DNA from: Lachnoclostridium sp. UBA1241
Lineage (GTDB): Bacteria > Bacillota > Clostridia > Lachnospirales > Lachnospiraceae
Length of the DNA stretch: 14,437 nucleotides
Reading direction: 5' to 3'
NCBI GenBank assembly: GCA_002308955.1
Contig: DBWJ01000075.1
Location: 12,851 to 27,287 of the forward strand
The notes below the pieces were generated by a model. It searched no databases. It worked only from the letters and a program-made list of their open reading frames with translations, and had not been told where the DNA came from. A program made the position numbers and the translations under genes. Below are positions 1-6,166 of the stretch, piece after piece; position 1 is the first letter of the stretch; every line of letters starts with the position of its first letter.

Positions 1-94
1 CGTCCGCCCCCGCGGCAATAACCGCCTGCAGCGTCTCGTAAGAACCCGCAGGCGCCAGAAGCTCGACCTTAGTTGTATTTCTTCTTGTATCCAT
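1..94 (-). CDS. U32 family peptidase, N-terminal fragment (runs off left edge)
   Basis: Only the first 31 codons lie in the window. The frame starts at an ATG at 92-94, inside the end of zapA, and reads MDTRRNTTK followed by VELLAPAGSYETLQ and AVIAAGAD. The LLAPAG motif followed about 15 residues later by GAD is the N-terminal signature of the U32 collagenase-like proteins (YhbU/YrrO/RlhA group), which act as peptidases or in tRNA/rRNA modification. A GGAG about 10 bases before the ATG fits a start that overlaps zapA by 26 bases and suggests translational coupling. A U32 gene after ruvAB-zapA is a familiar clostridial arrangement from memory. Which U32 subfamily this is cannot be decided from 31 residues. 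Confidence 0.75.
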   Translation of the reverse strand, partial: MDTRRNTTKVELLAPAGSYETLQAVIAAGAD

Positions 95-485
95 TCAGTT
101 CGGTCTCCAGACGCACCGTCTTCTTCTGCTCGTCCAGGTTCGCCTGCTGAAGTTTTTCAATCTTACGCTGCAAGTCCTGAATCTCGCCCTGCGCGGCAAT
201 CAGGTCATGCTTCAGCTTGTAGATTTCGTTGTCCCGGTCCTCGGCCTCGTCGGTCACCTCGGAGAGCTTGCTCTTCATCTTGAAGTAGTCATCGGCGAGA
301 TTGATCTCGAGCACTATGGAACGCATGTCGGCGCTGATGTCCTTGTACCATTTCTGGGCGCGGACCTCGGCGTATTTGCTGTTGATGTAAGATGCCACCT
401 TCTGCAGGTACTCCTCGCTCTCGTAACCCACGAGGCTGTACTGCTTTCCGTTGATGATGACCTCAGTTTCCGTGCGATTGTTCAT
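69..485 (-). CDS. zapA: Cell division protein ZapA with long C-terminal coiled coil
   Basis: ZapA binds FtsZ and promotes bundling of its filaments at the division site. The 138-residue protein begins MNNRTETEVIINGKQY, then has the ZapA core (GYESEEYLQKVASYINSKY, residues about 25-43, and the SIVLEINLADDYF helix around 62-74). A long heptad-like, charged coiled coil fills residues about 75-138. Most ZapA proteins are about 85-110 residues, so the tail is longer than usual, as I recall for other clostridial members. The reading frame is open upstream to 626, but that part overlaps ruvB and is not ZapA-like. The ATG at 483-485 has GGAGG at 491-495 with 5-base spacing, which decides the start. 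The gene lies 16 bases after ruvB and overlaps the U32 gene. Confidence 0.9.
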   Translation of the reverse strand: MNNRTETEVIINGKQYSLVGYESEEYLQKVASYINSKYAEVRAQKWYKDISADMRSIVLEINLADDYFKMKSKLSEVTDEAEDRDNEIYKLKHDLIAAQGEIQDLQRKIEKLQQANLDEQKKTVRLETELNGYKKKYN

Positions 486-501
486 GGCGTCCTCCGTGTT
501 T

Positions 502-1518
502 TTATTTTGCAGTCTTCTGTTCCGGATACGGAACTCCCAGATGGTCGTACGCTTCTTTGGACACGACGCGTCCGCGCGGTGTCCGGAGGATGAATCCGAT
601 CTGTACGAGATACGGCTCGTACACATCCTCCACGGTTCCCTGATCCTCCCCTATGGTCGTCGCCACGGCTCCGGTACCGACCGGTCCGCCGCCGAACTTT
701 TCAATCATCGTCATCAGTATTGCCCGGTCGATGTGGTCGAGCCCGATTGGGTCAACCTCCAAACGGTCCAGAGCATATCTCGCAATCTCCCCGTCAATCT
801 TTCCGTCGCTTGTCACCTGCGCAAAATCCCTCACGCGCTTCAAGAAGCGGTTCGCGAGACGCGGCGTTCCGCGGGATCTTCTCGCGAGCTCCTCGGCGCC
901 TTCTGCGTCGATATCGATCTTAAGCGCCCTTGCGGAATTGCGGACTATGGTGCGGAGTTCCTCTTCGCTGTAGAACTCCATGCGGCTTACAACGCCGAAA
1001 CGGTCTCTTAGCGGTGCGGTCAGCATGCCTGCTCTCGTGGTCGCGCCGATCAAAGTGAATTTCGGCAGTCTTATATGCATCGACTTCGCATTGGTCCCCC
1101 CGGTGCCGATCACCACGTCAATGAAGAAATCTTCCATCGCCGAGTAAAGCACTTCCTCCACCTGCCGGTTCAGACGGTGGATCTCATCGATGAACAGGAT
1201 GTCGCCCTCTCTGAGGCCCTTGATCACCGCAACGATGTCGCCGGGCTTTTCGATGGCCGGTCCGGAGGTCGTTTTGATGTCCACTCCCATCTCGTTCGCG
1301 ATGATGTTCGCGAGCGTTGTCTTACCGAGACCGGGCGGTCCGAACAAAAGCACATGGTCCAGAGTCTCGCCGCGCTGCTTGGCTGCCTCAATGTATATGT
1401 TCAGGGTGGACTTGATCTTCTCCTGCCCGATATAATCTTTTAAAAACCTAGGACGGAGCGAGGTCTCGATGGTCACGTCCTCGTTCATCTTCTCCGTCGT
1501 AATAATCCTTCTTGCCAT
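502..1518 (-). CDS. ruvB: Holliday junction branch migration ATPase RuvB
   Basis: This is the hexameric AAA+ motor that pumps DNA through the RuvA-bound Holliday junction during recombinational repair. At 338 residues it has normal length. Visible motifs are Walker A GPPGLGKT (60-67), Walker B ILFIDEIH (107-114), sensor 1 GATT (158-161), the arginine-finger region LRDRF (170-174), sensor 2 GTPRLANR (217-224), and the C-terminal winged helix with GGGPVGTGA (276-284) and PYLVQIGFILRTPRGR (302-317). The ATG at 1516-1518 has AGGAG 6 bases upstream. It follows ruvA by 18 bases and precedes zapA by 16, so one operon is likely. The protein is intact and all catalytic residues are present. Confidence 0.98.
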   Translation of the reverse strand: MARRIITTEKMNEDVTIETSLRPRFLKDYIGQEKIKSTLNIYIEAAKQRGETLDHVLLFGPPGLGKTTLANIIANEMGVDIKTTSGPAIEKPGDIVAVIKGLREGDILFIDEIHRLNRQVEEVLYSAMEDFFIDVVIGTGGTNAKSMHIRLPKFTLIGATTRAGMLTAPLRDRFGVVSRMEFYSEEELRTIVRNSARALKIDIDAEGAEELARRSRGTPRLANRFLKRVRDFAQVTSDGKIDGEIARYALDRLEVDPIGLDHIDRAILMTMIEKFGGGPVGTGAVATTIGEDQGTVEDVYEPYLVQIGFILRTPRGRVVSKEAYDHLGVPYPEQKTAK

Positions 1519-1536
1519 AGGCTGCTCCTGAAAATG

Positions 1537-2133
1537 CTACAGATACCGGAACGCGCCGTTCAGAATCTGCTCCGCGCTCATGCCGGGTTCGGCCGCTCTC
1601 CTTGCGGCACGCTCCGCGTCCTTACGGCTGTAACCGAGGGTGGTCAGTCCGGCAATGGCTTCCGCAAGCTCCGGAGTATCTTCCTTTTCGACCGTCTTCG
1701 GCTCGGCCGGGAGCTTCGCGCTCTCCGCCACAAGCACCTTGTCCTTTAATTCGAGAATGACTTTGCTCGCGAGTTTTCCTCCGACGCCGGGCGCCTTCGC
1801 GATTGCCTTCGCGTCATCTGCGAAGATGGCACGCGCCAGCTCGGTGGGCGGAAGGGTCGACAGGATGCCGATTGCAACCTTCGGGCCGACACCGCTTACC
1901 GTGATCAGCAGCTTGAACATCGCAAGGGATTCCTGAGTCAGAAATCCGAACAGCGTAACACCGGTGTTTTCGTTCACATTCAGATATGTGAAGACGGTCA
2001 CCTGCTCCCCCGCTTCCGGCAGAAGCGCAAGATCCGATGCCGGCATCAAAGCCTCATACCCGACCCCCGCGCATTCCACGATTGCGGACGTATCCGTCAC
2101 GCCGTACAGTTCTCCGTGTAAAAAAGCAATCAT
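1537..2133 (-). CDS. ruvA: Holliday junction DNA-binding protein RuvA
   Basis: RuvA tetramers bind the four-way junction and load RuvB. The 198-residue protein has the three expected parts. The N-terminal OB fold starts MIAFLHGELYGV. Domain II carries two helix-hairpin-helix motifs: SGVGPKVAIGILS at 80-92 and APGVGGKLASKVILELK at 114-130. A flexible acidic and proline-containing linker (about 132-153) leads to the RuvB-binding domain III (LAEAIAGLTTLGYSRKDAERAARR, 156-179). The start at 2131-2133 has AGAGGA 7 bases upstream. It is the first gene of the operon with ruvB and zapA. No ruvC is adjacent: upstream lies a divergent exonuclease gene, so the resolvase must be encoded elsewhere. Confidence 0.97.
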   Translation of the reverse strand: MIAFLHGELYGVTDTSAIVECAGVGYEALMPASDLALLPEAGEQVTVFTYLNVNENTGVTLFGFLTQESLAMFKLLITVSGVGPKVAIGILSTLPPTELARAIFADDAKAIAKAPGVGGKLASKVILELKDKVLVAESAKLPAEPKTVEKEDTPELAEAIAGLTTLGYSRKDAERAARRAAEPGMSAEQILNGAFRYL

Positions 2134-2214
2134 TCTTCTTTCCTCTCAGGTAATTCGCGGCAAATCGGACGATTTTGTGCATAGTCTGCCCGCCAATATA
2201 CCATATATAGATTT

Positions 2215-2223
2215 ATTGTATCA
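2215..2223 (-). promoter_or_regulatory. Candidate extended -10 promoter for ruvA-ruvB-zapA
   Basis: On the minus strand the sequence TGATACAAT is an extended -10 (TG-n-TACAAT, five of six to TATAAT). No good -35 box is seen at 16-18 bases upstream, which is tolerated by extended -10 promoters. It would give a leader of about 75 bases before ruvA. No LexA/DinR-type box was recognised near it. An alternative -10 is TATATT at 2195-2200. Confidence 0.35.
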
Positions 2224-2251
2224 CATTTTCCGACGAAATACACTATTATTC

Positions 2252-2280
2252 TTCACTTTTTTACGAAAAAATGTTATAAT
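2252..2280 (+). promoter_or_regulatory. Sigma-A type promoter for the exonuclease gene
   Basis: TTCACT at 2252-2257 is separated by 17 bases from a perfect TATAAT at 2275-2280, which is preceded by TG (2272-2273) to make an extended -10. Transcription would start near 2287, about 30 bases before the ATG. GAGGAG at 2305-2310 is the ribosome binding site. The promoter faces away from ruvA across a short AT-rich divergent region. Confidence 0.65.
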
Positions 2281-2317
2281 TTCGGCGTAAAATGTTATCG
2301 CAACGAGGAGATTTCCG

Positions 2318-3457
2318 ATGAAGACCGCAGAAGAGCTGAGAACCGACCTAATCATCTCGCCGGCACTGCGCCGTCTGACCGGCGGAAAGACTCCTTTTTT
2401 CTTTGATATTGAGACCACCGGACTCTCGAGTCTTTCGGGGTACATCTACCTGATCGGATGTCTCGAGGAGACCGACGGCGGCTGGTTATTCCGCCAGTGG
2501 TTTGCGGAGAATGCGGACGAAGAGTTTCTCGTTCTCAAAGCCTTTTCGGATGCCCTTAAGCCGGAGCATGTGATGATTGATTACAACGGCACGACGTTTG
2601 ACCTGCCGTTTCTTCGGGACCGGTACCGGTTCCATAAACTGCCCTGCCCGCTTCCCGATAAGAGCGAGACCGTGGATCTGTTCCGGCACTTATCGCCCGT
2701 GAAGGCGCTGTTCGGAAATCCCAACAAGAAGCAGCCGACGCTTGAACTGACCGCCGGTTACCACCGTACCGATCCGTACGACGGCGGCACGTTGATTGCC
2801 TTTTACACCGAGTATGTGGCGCGCTGCCGTTTCGACGTTCCGCGTGCCGAGGAACTGCTCGGGTCACTGCTTTTACATAACCGCGACGACATCTTCGGAT
2901 TGTCGAGTCTTGCCTCGCTTCTTCCGTACTGTGTGCTCGGCGATCTGCCGCTAAGTGAGGCGGTGCAGGAAGAAGAAGGGACGTATGTCACATTTGCCGC
3001 AAGGCTTCCTTATGAGGTTCCGAAGACGCTTCGGAAGGTCGTTCCGATTCCCGAAATTCCCGAGGATTGCAGGACGACGGAATCCTGCTATGAGGACGGT
3101 TTCTTCGCGGATGTGCGGGTTTCCGGGGACCGGATTTCGGTGACCGTTCCGCGGTATGACATGAAGGCGTATTACTTTTTTTCGAATTATAAGGATTACT
3201 ATTATCTCCCGATGGAGGATACGGCGGTGCACAAGAGTCTTGCCTCCCGCGTTAAGAAGGAATACCGCCGTCCGGCCACGAAAGAAACGGCCAGACAGGC
3301 GAAAAGCGGCAGTTTCCTGCCGCAGCTTACCGAGCGGATCGGACCGGTGTTCCGCTTCCGCCCCGGTGATGAACTGTGCTTCTTTGAAAATCGCCCTCTC
3401 GATGAGAAGGCGATTACGGATTACATATTGGATTGGTTTGAGTTTGTGACGTCATAG
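2318..3457 (+). CDS. YprB-like RNase H-fold (DEDD) exonuclease domain protein
   Basis: This is a predicted 3'-5' exonuclease of the ribonuclease H-like superfamily (YprB/RNase_H_2 group), probably cytoplasmic; the natural substrate is not known to me. In the 379-residue protein the three exonuclease motifs are in order: FFFDIETTGL (27-36, acidic D30 and E32), YNGTTFDLPFLRDR (89-102, D95) and HNRDDIFGL (187-195, D190/D191). The HNRDDI motif and the GNPNKK segment (133-138) before it are typical of YprB homologues. Residues about 205-379 form a second part of unknown fold ending in a Trp/Phe-rich helix; similar tails occur in clostridial relatives as I recall. The ATG at 2318 has GAGGAG 7 bases upstream and its own promoter. 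It is convergent with the DUF4037 gene and the only plus-strand gene here. Confidence 0.85.
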   Translation: MKTAEELRTDLIISPALRRLTGGKTPFFFDIETTGLSSLSGYIYLIGCLEETDGGWLFRQWFAENADEEFLVLKAFSDALKPEHVMIDYNGTTFDLPFLRDRYRFHKLPCPLPDKSETVDLFRHLSPVKALFGNPNKKQPTLELTAGYHRTDPYDGGTLIAFYTEYVARCRFDVPRAEELLGSLLLHNRDDIFGLSSLASLLPYCVLGDLPLSEAVQEEEGTYVTFAARLPYEVPKTLRKVVPIPEIPEDCRTTESCYEDGFFADVRVSGDRISVTVPRYDMKAYYFFSNYKDYYYLPMEDTAVHKSLASRVKKEYRRPATKETARQAKSGSFLPQLTERIGPVFRFRPGDELCFFENRPLDEKAITDYILDWFEFVTS

Positions 3458-3489
3458 CGGCAAATGCCATGGCGACGAAACTGCTATGG

Positions 3490-3506
3490 TGTAGCGAAGC
3501 GCTACA
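3490..3506. repeat. 7-bp inverted repeat at the convergent gene ends
   Basis: TGTAGCG, a 3-base AAG spacer and CGCTACA form a perfect short hairpin between the exonuclease stop (3455-3457) and the DUF4037 stop (3502-3504), which it overlaps. It could end transcription on both sides, but no T-tract follows on either strand, so the terminator role is weak. The 44 bases between the two genes show nothing else. Confidence 0.35.
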
Positions 3507-4443
3507 GCGCCGCGAAAAGGTCCATATTTCTTATGTTTCCGTCGGCGATATGATCGTTTACGGAGAACGCGTGCTTCTGCAGATCGGCGCATACCGCGTC
3601 AGTCAGGTTTTGGTCCTGCAGCTCGCAGATAATGCGCGCCGCAATGTCATCAATCAGCTCTGCTTTCCTAACGGCGGTCACCGGTGCGTTGCCGGTCGAA
3701 ATCAGTTCGTAAAGTCTTCCTGACAGCTCCGAAAGAACCGGCAGCTCCGTGAGGGCACGGTAGCTCCATTTGTAGTAAGGCATATACTTTCCGTTAATCA
3801 GGAAAGCCATATGCCTTGCCTGTTTTTCAAACTCAATCAGGCAAAGCTGAGCCCCCTGCTCGTCTCCGCGGTCCACGAGACGCCGGTAGTTGTACTGGCC
3901 GGTCTGGGACATCATCAGAAGGCAGGCAGCCATCTTTTTAAGCCGGATCGGTTCCGGCATCCTCGATAACTTCTCGCGAAGCCTTGTAAACTCCCCGCAT
4001 CCGTCATAAAACAGTGCCCCGTCAGTCACCTCAAGAAGGGACTGTTCGGGTATCGCGAACCATTCGCGAACGGTCAGATTTCCGTCCGCGCGTCCGATTG
4101 TCTTCATCAGAAATTCCGAAAGCCTTACAACGCCGTGGCGCGGTCCGCCGGCCGGCTTCAAACCGTTCTTCTCGTATCCTTCGAAAGCCTTCGGAAGCTT
4201 TGTGTAGGCGCGTTCCAGAAGAAATTCCCTGCGCCGGTCCACAACATCTTCTTCCGGGAGAAAGATACTGAATCCGGGCTCAAAATCGTGGTCCTGCGAG
4301 AGCGCGTCATCATAGCCCATGCACTCCGATCCCTGCCCGACAAGTCCGACGGCAATGTACGGAAGAATATCCGCGAAATCCTGCTCAAGGACTTCTCTTC
4401 CGCAGTTCTCATAATACTTCCTTGCCAGCTCCAAGCCTTTCAT
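3502..4443 (-). CDS. DUF4037 domain protein, nucleotidyltransferase-like
   Basis: The 313-residue soluble protein has an N-terminal motif GQGSE (36-40) followed by GYDDALSQDHDFEPGF (43-58). G-S with D-x-D eleven residues on (D51, D53) is the shape of the metal-binding site of nucleotidyltransferase-fold enzymes. The middle part (about 128-230: WFAIPEQSLLEVTDG, SQTGQYNYRRLVDRGDE and KYMPYYKWSYRAL) is the signature of DUF4037 (family name from memory). The C-terminal third is helical. No substrate is known to me; a nucleotidyl transfer onto a small molecule, protein or RNA is inference only. The start at 4441-4443 has GGAGG with 6-base spacing and lies within the last codons of the TPR gene (35-base overlap), so the two are very likely translated together. 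The protein shows no truncation. Confidence 0.8.
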   Translation of the reverse strand: MKGLELARKYYENCGREVLEQDFADILPYIAVGLVGQGSECMGYDDALSQDHDFEPGFSIFLPEEDVVDRRREFLLERAYTKLPKAFEGYEKNGLKPAGGPRHGVVRLSEFLMKTIGRADGNLTVREWFAIPEQSLLEVTDGALFYDGCGEFTRLREKLSRMPEPIRLKKMAACLLMMSQTGQYNYRRLVDRGDEQGAQLCLIEFEKQARHMAFLINGKYMPYYKWSYRALTELPVLSELSGRLYELISTGNAPVTAVRKAELIDDIAARIICELQDQNLTDAVCADLQKHAFSVNDHIADGNIRNMDLFAAL

Positions 4444-5179
4444 AAATTTCCTCCGAGCGTTTCATAAGCAGATTCTTCTCTGCAAACCATCCGTAATAAG
4501 CAAATGTCGATGCACATTTGTCATAGACAAAAGCGAGGTATCCTTCTTCGGTCTTACCGTCGGCCGCGGCAAGCTTTTCCTGTGCCTTCAGAAGACACGC
4601 TTCGATGCTTTCCTGTGCCTTTTCGATACCGTCCCGTGCCTCATACATGCCAGTCATATTGAGATACGTAATAGCCTCTTCAGGCTCGTTACCCGTAGAC
4701 TTGGCGAGTATGCCCAATGCTTTTTCGCACATCCCAAGTGCCTCATCATACCGCTTAAGATCCGCGAGTGCCGAACTCATGTTGTTATATAGCCCTGCAA
4801 GCCGTTTATCATCCGGTTTCAGCAGCTCCTCATAGATGAAGCAGGCCTCCTCAAAAAACGGAAGTCCCTCCTCGCTCTGCCCGAACGCCTTGTAAACCGT
4901 TCCGGCGTTCAGCAGCGCCGTCGCCCCTTCAACGCTCATGCGGCGGTGCTTCCGGTCGAGATATTGCACCATCTTATCGACTGCTGCCATAGCGTCGTCC
5001 CTGCGCCCGAGCTTCCGGTAGAGTCCCATCTGCTCATTGACTGCAAGATAATATACTTTATCATCTCCGGAGTTCTGTCCTTCCTTCTCCCAGTACTTAA
5101 GAAGCCTCTCCGCCTCCCCGTACTGCTTCGAATTGAACAGTCCGTCCAGTTTTGCAAGAATTCTGCTTACGTCACTCAT
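4409..5179 (-). CDS. Tetratricopeptide repeat (TPR) protein
   Basis: The 256-residue soluble protein, MSDVSRILAKLDGLF onward, consists of about six helix-turn-helix repeats, roughly at residues 6-34, 44-75, 85-118, 127-160, 168-200 and 216-248. The clearest are LYNNMSSALADLKRYDEALGM (130-150) and the repeat ending FFEEACFIYEELL (108-120). TPR arrays bind proteins, so this is probably a scaffold or regulator. The reading frame is open to 5431, but that stretch overlaps the membrane protein gene and is rich in Arg/Cys/His, as in a shadow frame. The ATG at 5177-5179 with GGAG 5 bases upstream is the start. It lies 35 bases after the membrane protein gene and overlaps the DUF4037 gene by 35 bases. 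I recall TPR/DUF4037 neighbours in other Clostridia, which supports a common function. Confidence 0.85.
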   Translation of the reverse strand: MSDVSRILAKLDGLFNSKQYGEAERLLKYWEKEGQNSGDDKVYYLAVNEQMGLYRKLGRRDDAMAAVDKMVQYLDRKHRRMSVEGATALLNAGTVYKAFGQSEEGLPFFEEACFIYEELLKPDDKRLAGLYNNMSSALADLKRYDEALGMCEKALGILAKSTGNEPEEAITYLNMTGMYEARDGIEKAQESIEACLLKAQEKLAAADGKTEEGYLAFVYDKCASTFAYYGWFAEKNLLMKRSEEIYERLGAGKEVL

Positions 5180-5214
5180 TTTCTCTCCAGTTATAACAAT
5201 AGCATTTTCCGCCC

Positions 5215-5748
5215 TTACATCCCGTCCTTCACGCACTGGTTTGCTGACAGGGCATTCAGTATCAACCAGAAGATCATGGATAGGTAAATCGCCATAATGG
5301 TGCCGTTGTACCGTCCCATGTATTCCACCGCATGTTCTTCGTATTCGTAGTACTCTGAGGGCGGAGCAGCCGCCAAAGCGATGATGATGGCATTTACAAC
5401 GATTTCTAAGATTGCGGTAACGGAGAACCATCTGTAGTACTTAAATTCTCCCTCTTTTTTCAGCCTATAAGCGAGATAGAACCGCCAGACGTTCTCTGCA
5501 AGCAGAAACAGAATCGCAAAAATAAGGATAGCGATTTTCATACGTACCTTCGCCGCATCAATCGCATCCGAAATGGCGTCAAGATGCGGAGTCGGTGTTC
5601 CGTCTATCGTCCCGTGGTTTATGAACGGATGCTTCATCTCATAGATAAAATATGAGATGTTCTTTATTAAGCCACCGATTGCGCTCAGATTGACAAAAAG
5701 CAGAAACAGAAAAGCAATTGCCGAACAGACTCTGACGTAATATTTCAT
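5215..5748 (-). CDS. Hypothetical four-helix membrane protein
   Basis: I do not recognise the family. The 177-residue protein starting MKYYVRVCSA has four hydrophobic segments at about 5-28, 70-92, 108-128 and 149-170. A polar loop of about 40 residues (30-69, with HPFINHG and TPTPHLD) lies between helices 1 and 2, and an acidic Tyr-rich loop (SEYYEYEEHAVEY, 131-143) between helices 3 and 4. No signal-peptide cleavage site or catalytic motif is evident. Two ATGs are possible (5752-5754 and 5746-5748). The AGAGGG just upstream touches the first and is about 6 bases from the second, so the second was chosen. The frame extends to 5826 but runs into the promoter/terminator zone. It is first in the unit with the TPR and DUF4037 genes. 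Confidence 0.7.
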   Translation of the reverse strand: MKYYVRVCSAIAFLFLLFVNLSAIGGLIKNISYFIYEMKHPFINHGTIDGTPTPHLDAISDAIDAAKVRMKIAILIFAILFLLAENVWRFYLAYRLKKEGEFKYYRWFSVTAILEIVVNAIIIALAAAPPSEYYEYEEHAVEYMGRYNGTIMAIYLSMIFWLILNALSANQCVKDGM

Positions 5749-5797
5749 TTTCATCCCTCTTTCCGAGTGATTAAACCATACAGAAACCATCAATCTA

Positions 5798-5826
5798 ACT
5801 CTATCAAAAAACCGCGAAAAAGGCAA
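5798..5826 (-). promoter_or_regulatory. Candidate promoter for the membrane protein/TPR/DUF4037 unit
   Basis: On the minus strand TTGCCT (5821-5826) and TAGAGT (5798-5803) are 17 bases apart, each matching four of six consensus positions. It sits directly after the rpmF terminator and would give a leader of about 43 bases. The region is AT-rich with several T-tracts, so chance matches are possible. Confidence 0.3.
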
Positions 5827-5828
5827 AC

Positions 5829-5858
5829 AAAAAACCGCCGGTACATACCGACGGTTTT
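5829..5858 (-). terminator. Rho-independent terminator of rpmF
   Basis: In minus-strand RNA an A-rich arm AAAACCGUCGGUA pairs with UACCGGCGGUUUU around a very short loop, with one G-U wobble, and the transcript continues into a run of six U. On the plus strand the wobble becomes an A-C mismatch, which favours the minus direction. It lies 15 bases after the rpmF stop codon. Confidence 0.85.
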
Positions 5859-5872
5859 CAAATTCAATTCGA

Positions 5873-6058
5873 TTAAGCTTCCTGAGGGATAATCTCTTTC
5901 TTGTTGTAGCTTCCGCAAGCCTTGCATACTCTGTGAGGCATCATCAATGCGCCGCACTTGCTGCACTTTACAAGATTGGGAGCAGTCATCTTCCAGTTTG
6001 CTCTTCTGCTGTCTCTTCTTGCTTTCGAATGTTTATTCTTAGGACAAATAGCACCCAT
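5873..6058 (-). CDS. rpmF: 50S ribosomal protein bL32
   Basis: The 61-residue basic protein contains the L32 core KARRDSRRANWKM (12-24), then APNLVKCSKCG (26-36) and PHRVCKACGSYN (41-52). Cysteines 32, 35, 45 and 48 form the complete zinc ribbon, so this is the zinc-binding (C+) form. The N-terminus MGAICPKNKHSK differs from the usual MAVPxRxxSK and resembles Lachnospiraceae L32 as I recall it. The frame is open to 6115, but GGAGGTG 8 bases before the ATG at 6056-6058 and the family length fix the start. The gene is transcribed alone, from a perfect-consensus promoter to its own terminator. The yceD/DUF177 gene that often precedes rpmF is absent here. Confidence 0.95.
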   Translation of the reverse strand: MGAICPKNKHSKARRDSRRANWKMTAPNLVKCSKCGALMMPHRVCKACGSYNKKEIIPQEA

Positions 6059-6121
6059 GTCACTTACACCTCCCTTTAGACTATTCGTTCGAACTGTTCT
6101 GTCCGAAACGCGCATAGTGAA

Positions 6122-6150
6122 ATTATAGCGAGTGAACCCCGGTTTGTCAA
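6122..6150 (-). promoter_or_regulatory. Perfect-consensus sigma-A promoter of rpmF
   Basis: On the minus strand TTGACA (6145-6150) and TATAAT (6122-6127) are exactly 17 bases apart, all twelve positions matching consensus. Transcription would start near 6115, giving a leader of about 57 bases before rpmF. A T-run and A-run lie just upstream (6152-6163). Such a site should be very strong, as suits a ribosomal protein gene. Confidence 0.9.
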
Positions 6151-6166
6151 CTGTTTTTTTACAAAA

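Noticed and set aside
486..626. N-terminal extension of zapA
   Set aside because: It would overlap ruvB by over 120 bases, is not ZapA-like, and a good GGAGG precedes the internal ATG at 483-485.
5180..5431. N-terminal extension of the TPR protein
   Set aside because: It overlaps the membrane protein gene, its composition is that of a shadow frame, and the ATG at 5177-5179 has a good ribosome site.
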